Assembly: GCA_013043965.1 (NCBI GenBank)
Contig: JABEVF010000082.1
Span: 1 to 64,000, forward strand
Reading direction: 5' to 3'
Source: Gallionella sp.
GTDB lineage: Bacteria > Pseudomonadota > Gammaproteobacteria > Burkholderiales > Gallionellaceae
DNA: 64,000 nucleotides
Positions 34,801-45,588 of this stretch are shown in pieces. The translations under genes were made by a program, and so were the position numbers. Within the stretch, counting starts at the first letter, position 1. Every line of letters begins with the position of its first letter. A model generated the notes under the pieces. It searched no databases. It was not told the DNA's origin and saw nothing but the letters and a program-made list of their open reading frames with translations.

Positions 34801-35332
34801 GATGGAGACACTGGAAGATGCGATACGCCGTATCGACAAAGAGTCGCGCGAGTTGCTCATGGAAACTTACAACAAGGTGAACGAACATCTGGCGCAGATG
34901 TTCCCAATCTTGTTCGGTGGCGGCGAGGCGCGTCTGGTGCTGACCGGCGAAGAGATACTCGACAGCGGTGTGCAAGTGATGGCGCAACCGCCGGGCAAGA
35001 AGAACAGCTCTATCCATCTGATGTCGGGTGGGGAGAAAGCGCTGACCGCGATCTCGTTGGTGTTCTCGCTATTCCAACTCAATCCCGCGCCGTTCTGCTT
35101 GCTGGACGAAGTCGATGCGCCGCTCGACGACAGCAATACCGAGCGTTTGTGCAAACTGGTCAAGAAGATGTCGGAACAGACCCAGTTCGTGTTCATCAGT
35201 CACAACAAGATCGCGATGGAGATGGCCGAGCAACTGATAGGCGTGACCATGCAAGAGAAAGGCGTGTCCAAAGTGGTGACGGTGGACATCGAAGAAGCCT
35301 TGCGCATGCGCGACGAGCAGATCGTCGCGTAA
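31811..35332 (+). CDS. smc: chromosome segregation protein SMC (TTG start)
   Basis: [49 protein letters not shown], hinge, [38 protein letters not shown]. Confidence 0.97.
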   Translation: [1173 protein letters not shown]

Positions 35333-35340
35333 TAAGGGGG

Positions 35341-35793
35341 TTACTGGCAGAATTTGTTGATCTGCTGTTGCGCGTCGTCCATGCTCTTTTGCCGTTGCGC
35401 GTCGTCCATATAAGAACGCTCGCCCGTGTTAGGGTCTATCGTCGCGATGCGCATGCCGTCTTTCAAATTGGCCAGATTTTGTTTCGCGGCCAGACAATTC
35501 GCCTGGTTTTGTGCTTTCATTGCAGCCTCTTGCGCGGCTTTGTCGGCTGCGGCCTTCTTGGCTGCCGCATCATTTTTAGCCGCGTCTTTGTCTGCCGCCG
35601 GTTTGCCGCTGACAGGGACACCCGACACCGGAGCCGCGGGGAGAGTGGTGTAAATAGTGGATGTGTCTTTGGCATGCGCAGGCGGGATTTGATCGGAATA
35701 ATGAACCATGCCCTGATCATCGATCCATTTGTTGGTCACGGCAAATGAACTGCCGCTAAGAAGCATCAGCGCAACAATCAGATATTTATACAT
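35341..35793 (-). CDS. DUF4124 domain-containing periplasmic protein
   Basis: Signal peptide then NKWIDDQGMVHYSDQIPP; Ala/Lys-rich helix. Confidence 0.75.
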   Translation of the reverse strand: MYKYLIVALMLLSGSSFAVTNKWIDDQGMVHYSDQIPPAHAKDTSTIYTTLPAAPVSGVPVSGKPAADKDAAKNDAAAKKAAADKAAQEAAMKAQNQANCLAAKQNLANLKDGMRIATIDPNTGERSYMDDAQRQKSMDDAQQQINKFCQ

Positions 35794-35841
35794 AACAAGT
35801 GTCCTTAGTGATTAACAGGGTCATATTTGAACAGTTGATGT

Positions 35842-35879
35842 GGGTTAACCCGACAACTTTACAGACAAGCGTACGCTTG
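35842..35879. promoter_or_regulatory. two adjacent perfect palindromes upstream of an orphan gene
   Basis: GGGTTAACCC (35842-35851) and CAAGCGTACGCTTG (35866-35879). Confidence 0.4.
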
Positions 35880-35981
35880 GCAGGGTATCATTATATGTGG
35901 TTCAGTATAGCTAATAACAATAGATACACATATGGCTAATAAAAACAGATTCATCAATCAAACGAGACATAGGTTAACGTT

Positions 35982-36630
35982 ATGGCACAGAACAAACCGT
36001 CGCATGAAAAATTCTTTGATACGCAAAAAAACGATGAATATGCGCTCAAAGTTTTCACTAGCTACTACCGCGATCACAGTCATTCGGGAAAGTTGTACAG
36101 CGAATTTCCGGACTTTTTTATTGTCAGACCGGCTGTCTTAGAGGGTAAAGATATCGCCAGTCGCCCGTCCGAAAAGCTGCTGTTGGATGATTACATCCAG
36201 CGTGCCAAGGATCGTAATGGCCATATCGGGGTGTCCAAACATAGAAATCCCAAACTGGGTTATTACTGGCTGGAGCTGTCTGTATTGCCGTTCATGTTGG
36301 GTGATCCGGTCAACAAAGATAACAAGGGCGAATTTTTTTATGTGCTCACCAAGTTCATCGAATTTACCAAGAACAACCCGAAAGTTTATGGCGATTTAAC
36401 GGCTGAGATCGATTCCGACAAAGACCTCGCCATCATGTTTGACGGCATCAGCCGCATGGCCAACCGCCTGCATGAAAGTATCGCCGTGTATTCCGAAGAC
36501 CTGTTGGTTTCCTATAACCCGAACTGGCCGGCCGGCGAAGTCAAAAACCTGCTCAACTCATTGAAAGACAATGATCAGGACTGGTGTCAGGTATTCTTTG
36601 AATACATGATGTATGTGATGAGCAAGAAAC

Positions 36631-36641
<11 letters not shown>
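35982..36641 (+). CDS. hypothetical protein, no recognised family
   Basis: 219-aa ORF, protein-like composition, ends convergently with the Smr gene. Confidence 0.65.
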
Positions 36642-38138
<1,497 letters not shown>

Positions 38139-38205
38139 TCAAATGAGGGCGGAATTTACCAGTAGATGCGGCACTTTGTCGAGCTTCGGGTAGAATCCGC
38201 GCACT

Positions 38206-39174
38206 ATGAAATCACTACTTACTTGCGTTTTGGCAATCACTTATTGGCTTGTCAGTTGCACAGTGAGTGCCGTCACCCTTCCCGGCATCCCTGAATTTAT
38301 CGATGAGATGGTCGCCAAACATCAGTTCAAACGCGCCGAGCTGGAAAGTTTGTTTGACCATGCACAATATCGTCCCGATGTCATCGAAGCGATTACCCGT
38401 CCCGCGACCATCAAGCCCTGGCCGGAATATCGTGCCGCGTTCGTCAATCAACAGCGTGTCACATCGGGTGTGGCATTCTGGAAAAAATATCACGCAACTT
38501 TGCGGCGTGCCTCGCGGCGGTACGGCGTCCCCGAAGAGATCATCGTCGCCATCATCGGCGTGGAAACGATATACGGGCAGAACGCCGGGAATTTTCGCGC
38601 CATAGATGCGCTCACGACTTTGGCCTTTGACTACCCGCGCCGGGCGGAATTCTTTCGTGCCGAACTGGAAAATTATTTGTTGTTGGCGCGTGCCCAGCAG
38701 TTCGATTTGCTCGCCGTGCGCAGCTCTTATGCGGGGGCATTGGGGATACCGCAATTCATGCCCAGCAGTTACCGCAACTATGCGGTGGATTTCAACGGCA
38801 ATCACAAAATCGATCTGTTGCATGAAGATCGTGATGCGATAGGCAGCGTCGCCAATTACATGAAAAGCTATGGCTGGATAGCAAACGAGCCCGTCGCCGA
38901 ATTAGCCACGGTGAGCGAACAGATGTGCGTGGGCGACAGTCAAACGCCGCGTACTTTGGCCGATTGGACGAGCGCGGGTATCGCAACCCAAAAAACTGTT
39001 GCCCAGGATAAGGTGGCGAGGTTAGTGGATTTCACGCTTGCCGATGGCAAGGAGTTCTGGCTGGCGTTCAATAATTTTGAAGTCATCACCAAATACAACA
39101 ACAGTGATTTCTACGCGATGTCGGTGCTTCAGTTGGCCGAAGCGATCAAGGCCGCGCGCCATCTCAATCGCTGA
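38206..39174 (+). CDS. mltB: lytic murein transglycosylase B
   Basis: YGVPEEIIVAIIGVETIYGQNAGNFRAIDALTTLAFDYPRRAEFF, SYAGALGIPQFMPSSYRNYAVDFN. Confidence 0.95.
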   Translation: MKSLLTCVLAITYWLVSCTVSAVTLPGIPEFIDEMVAKHQFKRAELESLFDHAQYRPDVIEAITRPATIKPWPEYRAAFVNQQRVTSGVAFWKKYHATLRRASRRYGVPEEIIVAIIGVETIYGQNAGNFRAIDALTTLAFDYPRRAEFFRAELENYLLLARAQQFDLLAVRSSYAGALGIPQFMPSSYRNYAVDFNGNHKIDLLHEDRDAIGSVANYMKSYGWIANEPVAELATVSEQMCVGDSQTPRTLADWTSAGIATQKTVAQDKVARLVDFTLADGKEFWLAFNNFEVITKYNNSDFYAMSVLQLAEAIKAARHLNR

Positions 39175-39637
39175 TGCGCCTCGCGCCGTCGTAGTTCCTG
39201 CGCCAATAACTATTGTTCAACCCATCGATACGCACGTTGCCGCCGCTGCTGGGCGAGTGTATGAAATTGTTGCCGCCCAGATAGATCCCGACATGGGAAA
39301 ACTTGTGATGCTGGGTGTTAAAAAAAACCAGGTCGCCGGCGCGCAGCGCATCGCGGCCGATAGCGTGCCCGCGATGGCTCATGTTGGTGCTGCTGCGCGG
39401 TAGTTCGATACCGAGTGTGTGGCGATAAACGTGGGTGACAAAACCGCTGCAATCAAACCCGCTATCCGGATCGTTGCCGCCATACCGGTAGGGGACTCCC
39501 AGCAAGCTTTGCGCATAGTCGGTCAGTTCAGACCTGGTGACACCCACTGGCACGCCAGCACTCTCCGCGCTCGCCCGGGGAGCAGGCGATGAGCAGGCGG
39601 TGAGCGACAGTAGGGCAAACAGCAGAATGAATTTCAT
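39164..39637 (-). CDS. NlpC/P60-family lipoprotein endopeptidase
   Basis: Lipobox LTAC; GVPYRYGGNDPDSGFDCSGFVTHVYRH, HVGIYLGGNNFIHSPS. Confidence 0.92.
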   Translation of the reverse strand: MKFILLFALLSLTACSSPAPRASAESAGVPVGVTRSELTDYAQSLLGVPYRYGGNDPDSGFDCSGFVTHVYRHTLGIELPRSSTNMSHRGHAIGRDALRAGDLVFFNTQHHKFSHVGIYLGGNNFIHSPSSGGNVRIDGLNNSYWRRNYDGARRISD

Positions 39638-39686
39638 GGTCTGACTATAATGTATGCCGTTTGAGTTTGTAAATGAGGGTGTAAAA

Positions 39687-40553
39687 ATGAGCAAGACCTG
39701 CGTGTGTTTTTTGTTTGCAGTGTGGGGTATGAGTGCGGCGTTTGCCAACGAACTGGAAATCATCACCCTCAAACACCGCAGTGCCGAGGAAGTCTTGCCC
39801 ATGATACGCCCATTATTGGATCAGGATGAGGTGGCAAACGGCATGAACGAACAGTTGATACTGCGCACCTCGCCGCGCAATTTGGCGCAGATCAAGCAAC
39901 TCCTGAACAGTATCGATACCGCGCCGCGCCGTTTGAAAATCAGCGTAGTGCAAAACGTCGACAGAGCCACGCTGGCAAGGATGAACGAGGTGTCCGGCAC
40001 GGTGGGCATAGGATCGGCGGGGCGTATCAGCGTTCCAGATGCCGGCAATCAAGGTGGGGCGAATGCGCGATTGCAACGGAGCGGCGATAAATTGGATGCG
40101 CGATTCGATAGCGGCGATACGCAAATCCAAGACCACAAAACCCAGCAACTGCAAGTGATAGAAGGCGGGCGGGCGTTCGTGCGGGTGGGTTTGTCCGTTC
40201 CCGTTCCTCAGCAGATGGTGATACAGCGCCCCTGGGGCACCGAGGTGATAGACCAGACGCAATATCAGGATGTCAGCAGCGGGTTTTATGTGAGCCCGCG
40301 CATTCGAGGTAATAACGTGATGCTGGAGATCAGCACACAGAACGATTCCATCGGGACCATGCCAGGTCTTTATCCCGGACAGAATGTGCAACGCGCGGCC
40401 AGCACCTTAACGGGCCGTTTGGGTGAGTGGATAGCACTGGGCGGAATGTCACAGGAGCAGAGCAACAAGAGCGGCACACCCAATTCGCGCAGCAGTTCGC
40501 AAGTCAACGAACAGCGCAATGTGTTCATCAAAGCAGAGGAGATCGTCCAGTGA
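39687..40553 (+). CDS. secretin N-domain-containing periplasmic protein
   Basis: Signal peptide; ITLKHRSAEEVLPMIRPLLDQDEVANGMNEQLILRTSPRNLAQIKQLLNSID resembles N1/NolW-like domain. Confidence 0.7.
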   Translation: MSKTCVCFLFAVWGMSAAFANELEIITLKHRSAEEVLPMIRPLLDQDEVANGMNEQLILRTSPRNLAQIKQLLNSIDTAPRRLKISVVQNVDRATLARMNEVSGTVGIGSAGRISVPDAGNQGGANARLQRSGDKLDARFDSGDTQIQDHKTQQLQVIEGGRAFVRVGLSVPVPQQMVIQRPWGTEVIDQTQYQDVSSGFYVSPRIRGNNVMLEISTQNDSIGTMPGLYPGQNVQRAASTLTGRLGEWIALGGMSQEQSNKSGTPNSRSSSQVNEQRNVFIKAEEIVQ

Positions 40554-40587
40554 TGCCTTGTTTACCCTCTTCGTTTTTGGGCATCGC

Positions 40588-42585
40588 ATGTTAGGCAAGC
40601 TGAACCCGGTGCAGCGTGAGGCCGTGACCTATCTGGACGGCCCGCTATTGGTGTTGGCCGGAGCGGGCAGCGGCAAGACACGCGTCATCACGCACAAGAT
40701 CGCGTATCTGGTGCAGGAGTGCGGTTATGCGGCGCGCAACGTGGCCGCGATCACCTTTACCAACAAGGCCGCCAATGAAATGCGCGCGCGGGTGGGGAGT
40801 TTGCTGCAAGGCAAGCAAGCGCAAGGCCTGGTGGTCAGCACCTTCCATTCGCTGGGTATGCACATCTTGCGCAATGAGGGCAAACTGCTGGGCTATAAAC
40901 CGCAGTTTTCGATACTGGATTCCAGCGATGTGTGGAAGATACTGAGCGAGCTGACCAACTCGGGTGACAAGCAGGAGATACGCGATTTGCAGACCCATAT
41001 CTCGAATTGGAAATCCGCTTTTGTCTCGCCGGCGCAGGCGGTTCAGAGCGTTGCCAGCGCAGAAGAAAAAGTCCATGCGCGTATTTATGCGCGTTATCAG
41101 GAAACACTGCGCGCCTATCAGGCAGTGGATTTCGACGACCTGATTCACTTGCCGGTGGCGTTGTTCAACGAGCATTCCGAGGCCTTGTTGCGCTGGCAAC
41201 AACGGCTGCGCTACCTGCTCATAGACGAATATCAGGACACCAATGATTGCCAGTATCAATTGACCAGACTGCTGGCCGGCAATCGCGCCGCGTTCACCGC
41301 CGTGGGCGATGACGATCAGGCGATCTATGCCTGGCGCGGCGCGAGCATCGAGAATCTGCACAATCTGCGCAGCGATTTCAGCAACTTGAAAGTCATCAAG
41401 CTGGAGCAGAATTATCGTTCCTCGCAACGCATCCTGGCGGTAGCCAACCACCTCATCAACCACAACACCAAAGTGTTCGACAAAAAATTGTGGAGCGAAC
41501 ACGGCATAGGCGACACGGTGCGTATCTACGCGGCACGCGATGACGAACACGAGGCCGAGAGCGTGGTGATGAAACTGATGGCGCACAAGTTCGAGCACAA
41601 GACCCGGTTCTCCGATTACGCCATCTTGTACCGCAGCAACTATTTGTCGCGCGCTTTTGAGGAACAGCTGCGCGCCCAGCGCGTGCCTTATACCGTGAGC
41701 GGCGGCACGTCGTTCTTCGACAAGGCCGAGATCAAGGACATCGTGTCGTATTTGCGGTTGCTGGCGAACACCGATGACGATCCGGCTTTCATCCGCGCCA
41801 TCACCAGCCCGAAGCGCGGCATCGGCAACGCGACGCTGGAAAAACTCGGTAACTATGCCGGGACGCGCCATATCAGCCTGTTCGCGGCGGCTTTCGAGGC
41901 GCATATCGCCCAGCAATTGCCGCCACATCAATACGATGACCTGATGACGTTCTGCAACTTTATCACCCGTCTGGAGGGGCGCGCCGACAAAGACCCCTGC
42001 GCCGAGTTGCTGGACGAATTGCTGCGCGCCATCAATTACGAAACCTGGTTGTATGACTCGTTTGAGGCGCGCCAGGCCGAAGGGAAATGGAAGAACGTGC
42101 AAGACTTCATCGCCTGGATCAAGCGCAAAGCGGAAGCTGACGAAAAGTCCTTGCTGGACATGGTGCAAACCATCGCGTTGATCAACATGCTCGAAGGCAA
42201 AGACCAGGAGATCGATGCGGTGTCCTTATCCACGCTGCATGCGGCCAAAGGTCTGGAGTTTCCGCACGTGTTCATCATCGGCGTGGAAGAAGATATCTTG
42301 CCGTTCCGTGACAGCGACGAGAAGGGCATAGAAGAGGAACGCCGTCTCATGTATGTGGGCATCACGCGCGCGGAACGCAGCTTGCAGATCAGTTATTGCA
42401 ACCGTCGCCGTCGCGGCAAGGATTGGTACGCTTGCGAGCCCAGCCGCTTTTTGGATGAGATGCCGGAAGGCGAGTTGACCTATGCCGGAGGCCATGCCGA
42501 TGCCGCACCCACCGTGACCAAAAACGAAGGCATGGATAAATTGGCGCGCTTGAAAGCGATGCTGAATAAAGCTGGCGATGAATAA
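40588..42585 (+). CDS. rep: ATP-dependent DNA helicase Rep (UvrD family)
   Basis: MLGKLNPVQREAVTYLDGPLLVLAGAGSGKTRVITHKIAYL, DEYQDTN, LSTLHAAKGLEFPHVFIIGVEE, RRLMYVGITRAE. Confidence 0.94.
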   Translation: MLGKLNPVQREAVTYLDGPLLVLAGAGSGKTRVITHKIAYLVQECGYAARNVAAITFTNKAANEMRARVGSLLQGKQAQGLVVSTFHSLGMHILRNEGKLLGYKPQFSILDSSDVWKILSELTNSGDKQEIRDLQTHISNWKSAFVSPAQAVQSVASAEEKVHARIYARYQETLRAYQAVDFDDLIHLPVALFNEHSEALLRWQQRLRYLLIDEYQDTNDCQYQLTRLLAGNRAAFTAVGDDDQAIYAWRGASIENLHNLRSDFSNLKVIKLEQNYRSSQRILAVANHLINHNTKVFDKKLWSEHGIGDTVRIYAARDDEHEAESVVMKLMAHKFEHKTRFSDYAILYRSNYLSRAFEEQLRAQRVPYTVSGGTSFFDKAEIKDIVSYLRLLANTDDDPAFIRAITSPKRGIGNATLEKLGNYAGTRHISLFAAAFEAHIAQQLPPHQYDDLMTFCNFITRLEGRADKDPCAELLDELLRAINYETWLYDSFEARQAEGKWKNVQDFIAWIKRKAEADEKSLLDMVQTIALINMLEGKDQEIDAVSLSTLHAAKGLEFPHVFIIGVEEDILPFRDSDEKGIEEERRLMYVGITRAERSLQISYCNRRRRGKDWYACEPSRFLDEMPEGELTYAGGHADAAPTVTKNEGMDKLARLKAMLNKAGDE

Positions 42586-42588
42586 AGT

Positions 42589-42680
42589 ATGTAGGTCGGA
42601 TGAGGCAGCGTTATCCGACATAAATTCCTCCGCCTTTAGCTAGGTCGGTAACGCGATGAATCCGGTCATCCGACCTACAT
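42589..42680. repeat. 92-bp intergenic element with 15-bp inverted termini (REP/MITE-like)
   Basis: ATGTAGGTCGGATGA ... TCATCCGACCTACAT perfect terminal inverted repeats. Confidence 0.8.
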
Positions 42681-42696
42681 TTTGGAATTGAAAATA

Positions 42697-43524
42697 ATGA
42701 TTAAACAACCCTCGCCAGAACTCCGAACCGCCGCGCTGTCTTGCCTCATCGAAGCCGATGCGGTGCGCAAAGCGGCAGGGGTGCGCGAGCTGGCGCGCGT
42801 TTGGACATCGGGCGCGATGACTTTGGATGCACACGCCGGGATTATTGCCCCGCCAGCGATACCGGGCAGACCCGCCAAACCCGAATTGGTGTTGCCGAAA
42901 TCCTTGCCGCATCGTTCGATGGTGACGGCCGAAGGGCGTGCCACTCTGATACATGCGATGACGCATATCGAATTCAATGCCATTAATCTGGCCCTGGACG
43001 CGCTGTGGCGATTTGCCGATATGCCAAGCGAGTATTACGCCGATTGGTTGCAAGTGGCCGATGAAGAGGCGCAGCATTTCTCGATGTTGGCCGGCCATCT
43101 GCAAACATTAGGCTACCAATACGGCGACTTTCCGGCGCACAACAGCTTATGGGAAATGGCTGACAAAACGCGTGGTGATATTCTCGCCCGCATCGCGCTC
43201 GTGCCCAGAACCATGGAAGCCAGAGGCTTGGATGCCACACCCAAGGTGCGCGCCAAACTCGCGCAAGCGGGCGACATGGAAGCGGCGGGAATCATGGATA
43301 TCATCCTGCGCGAGGAGGTAGGCCACGTGTTAGTCGGCAACCGTTGGTACGCTTATCTTTGCGCTCAGCGCGGCCTGGAACCTGTCGCCACATACGCGCG
43401 ACTCGCCGCTGAGTATGAGGCCCCGGTCTTGCGTGGTTCGTTCAACCTGGCTGCCCGGCGTGCTGCCGGATTCAGTGAGGCGGAATTGGCGGCGTTAGCT
43501 CAGTCTGACCCTATTGATTTGTAG
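42697..43524 (+). CDS. DUF455 ferritin-like domain protein
   Basis: HAMTHIEFNAINLALDALWRF, DEEAQHFSMLAGHLQ, ILREEVGHVLVGNRWY. Confidence 0.88.
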   Translation: MIKQPSPELRTAALSCLIEADAVRKAAGVRELARVWTSGAMTLDAHAGIIAPPAIPGRPAKPELVLPKSLPHRSMVTAEGRATLIHAMTHIEFNAINLALDALWRFADMPSEYYADWLQVADEEAQHFSMLAGHLQTLGYQYGDFPAHNSLWEMADKTRGDILARIALVPRTMEARGLDATPKVRAKLAQAGDMEAAGIMDIILREEVGHVLVGNRWYAYLCAQRGLEPVATYARLAAEYEAPVLRGSFNLAARRAAGFSEAELAALAQSDPIDL

Positions 43525-43643
43525 AGTGGTGGGAATGGCTAGCCAGAATGTAGGCCAGACAAGTAACATAATGCCACGGCTGTAGATTCGATCCCGTGTG
43601 GATGTTGGGGCACCCGAGAAGTGTTTTCGAGTGCGGGCTCTGA

Positions 43644-44258
43644 TCAAGCCAACTCGTCGGCAAATTGATGATTGACATCGCGATGATGAGTCTCATCTGC
43701 ACGGATCGCGACGAGAATCTCGCGCAACCTGGCATCGGGAGGAAGCTTCCAATAATCGATAGCGATCTTGGGTGCAGAGATGTTGGAATAAGTGCCGTTG
43801 TCCACGCCAGCCAGGTACTCGGTGTAGCTGTAGATCGCTTCCTCTTCAAAGTAACCCACAACACGATGCGCTGTTTTTGGTGAAATCAGGTAAAGCAGAA
43901 AGAAAAAATTATAGAAGACACCCTGGGCAAACAGAATCAGCAAGCGCTCGAATTTCGAGGGCTGAGCAATATGAATGAAGGTCATCAAGTGCATGCGTTC
44001 ATTCTCCGCTTCTTCCAAGAGCGTGTGGATCCAGCCGTTATCGCCCTCCATTCGACGCAGAGCACGCAAATGTTGCAGGGCACCACCAACCATGCCCGGC
44101 ACGGCAGCCACCGTTTCAAGCACAACCGCGCGATGGCCATATCGGCGGGCGAAAAAAATATCAGCGAAGAACCGCAGAAACTTAACGAAAGCATAAGCGA
44201 TCCGGTCGCGAAAATCTTTTGGTGCGTAGTGTCGCTGAGGCTGAGGTGTGACAGGCAT
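43644..44258 (-). CDS. aox: alternative oxidase (ubiquinol oxidase, AOX)
   Basis: [52 protein letters not shown]: di-iron AOX signature motifs. Confidence 0.93.
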   Translation of the reverse strand: MPVTPQPQRHYAPKDFRDRIAYAFVKFLRFFADIFFARRYGHRAVVLETVAAVPGMVGGALQHLRALRRMEGDNGWIHTLLEEAENERMHLMTFIHIAQPSKFERLLILFAQGVFYNFFFLLYLISPKTAHRVVGYFEEEAIYSYTEYLAGVDNGTYSNISAPKIAIDYWKLPPDARLREILVAIRADETHHRDVNHQFADELA

Positions 44259-44416
44259 GCTTAAACTCCTGTGAATCGTGTTGTGTCGACTAGGCTATAC
44301 GATATCAATATCAAGATACCCTAATGGGGGGTGAAAAGTATCATCATTGCTGCATCGTGCCGTTAACCAAAGTAAATATCAAGGTCGAACTGGCTGACAA
44401 ATTCGCGGGAAAACAA

Positions 44417-44482
44417 ATGGCACGCTACAAATACATCGACACCAGTCCACGCTTGATTGTGGTGGTTCTGCAAGAACAGCTC
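44417..44482 (+). mobile_element. degenerate N-terminal remnant of an IS transposase
   Basis: MARYKYIDTSPRLIVVVLQEQL resembles the start of IS1182-type transposases; reading frame degenerates afterwards. Confidence 0.45.
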
Positions 44483-44694
44483 TCAGCAACGGCTGAAAAA
44501 CACAAAGGTGCTATGTTTGCAAATTCAATTTATTCTTCGTACTTGGAACTTTAAACACTTATCAGCTTTCCTGCTTTAGCGGGATCGGCAAAACCGAATA
44601 TTCTGAATTTCTCTGCTGTAAGTATTTTGTTGCGTTGCGTGCCGCGTGGCACAATTACACCCCGTTTAACCTTTAAATTCCAAATTCCAAATTC

Positions 44695-45540
44695 ATGTTG
44701 AGTTACCGCCACGCCTTTCACGCCGGCAATCATGCCGATGTGCTGAAACATTTTGTGCAGATGCAATTGCTGCGCTATCTGGCGCAAAAAGACAAGCCGT
44801 TCTGGTATATCGACACCCATGCCGGGGCGGGGTGTTACGAGTTGGATAGCGGCTATGCGACACAGAATGCCGAATATGAAAGCGGCATCGCGCGCTTGTG
44901 GGGCCGCACCGATATGCCCGCTGCGCTGGCGGACTATGTGGCGCTGGTGAAGCATACCAACCCGGATGGCCAGATGAGGTTGTATCCCGGTTCACCCTTG
45001 GTCGCGCTGGAATTAATGCGCGAGCAGGACAAGCTGCGCTTATTTGAATTGCATCCCACCGATAGCGAGATTTTGCGGGAGAATTTTGCAGGCTATGGCT
45101 CGCGGGTGCTGATGCAAACCGCCGATGGTTTCGGCGCACTCAAAGCCTTGCTGCCGCCGCAGTCGCGCCGCGCGCTGGTGTTGATCGACCCGCCCTACGA
45201 AGAAAAACAGGATTATCAGCGTGTGCTGAAAGCCCTCAATGAAGGGCTGCTCCGTTTTTCCAGCGGCATCTATGCGGTGTGGTATCCGCAGTTGCAGCGC
45301 GACGATGCCAGGCAGCTACCCGAGCAACTCAAGCGCTTGCCAGTCAAGAGTTGGCTGCATGTGGCACTCATGGTTCAAGCCCCCGGTGCAGACGGTTTTG
45401 GTATGCACGGCAGCGGCATGTTCATCCTCAATCCGCCCTGGTTGTTGCACGGCGTGTTGCAAGCAGCCATGCCGTACCTGGCCACACACCTGGCGCAGGA
45501 TACGCATGCCTATTACACATTGGAGCACCAAGAAAATTAA
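44695..45540 (+). CDS. rlmJ: 23S rRNA (adenine(2030)-N(6))-methyltransferase
   Basis: MLSYRHAFHAGNHADVLKHFVQMQLL, YIDTHAGAGCYEL, VLIDPPYEEKQDY. Confidence 0.95.
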   Translation: MLSYRHAFHAGNHADVLKHFVQMQLLRYLAQKDKPFWYIDTHAGAGCYELDSGYATQNAEYESGIARLWGRTDMPAALADYVALVKHTNPDGQMRLYPGSPLVALELMREQDKLRLFELHPTDSEILRENFAGYGSRVLMQTADGFGALKALLPPQSRRALVLIDPPYEEKQDYQRVLKALNEGLLRFSSGIYAVWYPQLQRDDARQLPEQLKRLPVKSWLHVALMVQAPGADGFGMHGSGMFILNPPWLLHGVLQAAMPYLATHLAQDTHAYYTLEHQEN

Positions 45541-45588
45541 GCATGGGTATAATCGTCCCGTATTTACTTCACGTGCTATGAGAGCCAG

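Noticed and set aside
40645-42168. 507-aa minus-strand ORF opposite rep
   Set aside because: Antisense shadow ORF with no recognisable motifs
43511-43864. Second minus-strand ORF overlapping aox 3' end
   Set aside because: Different frame from AOX, no motifs, likely shadow ORF
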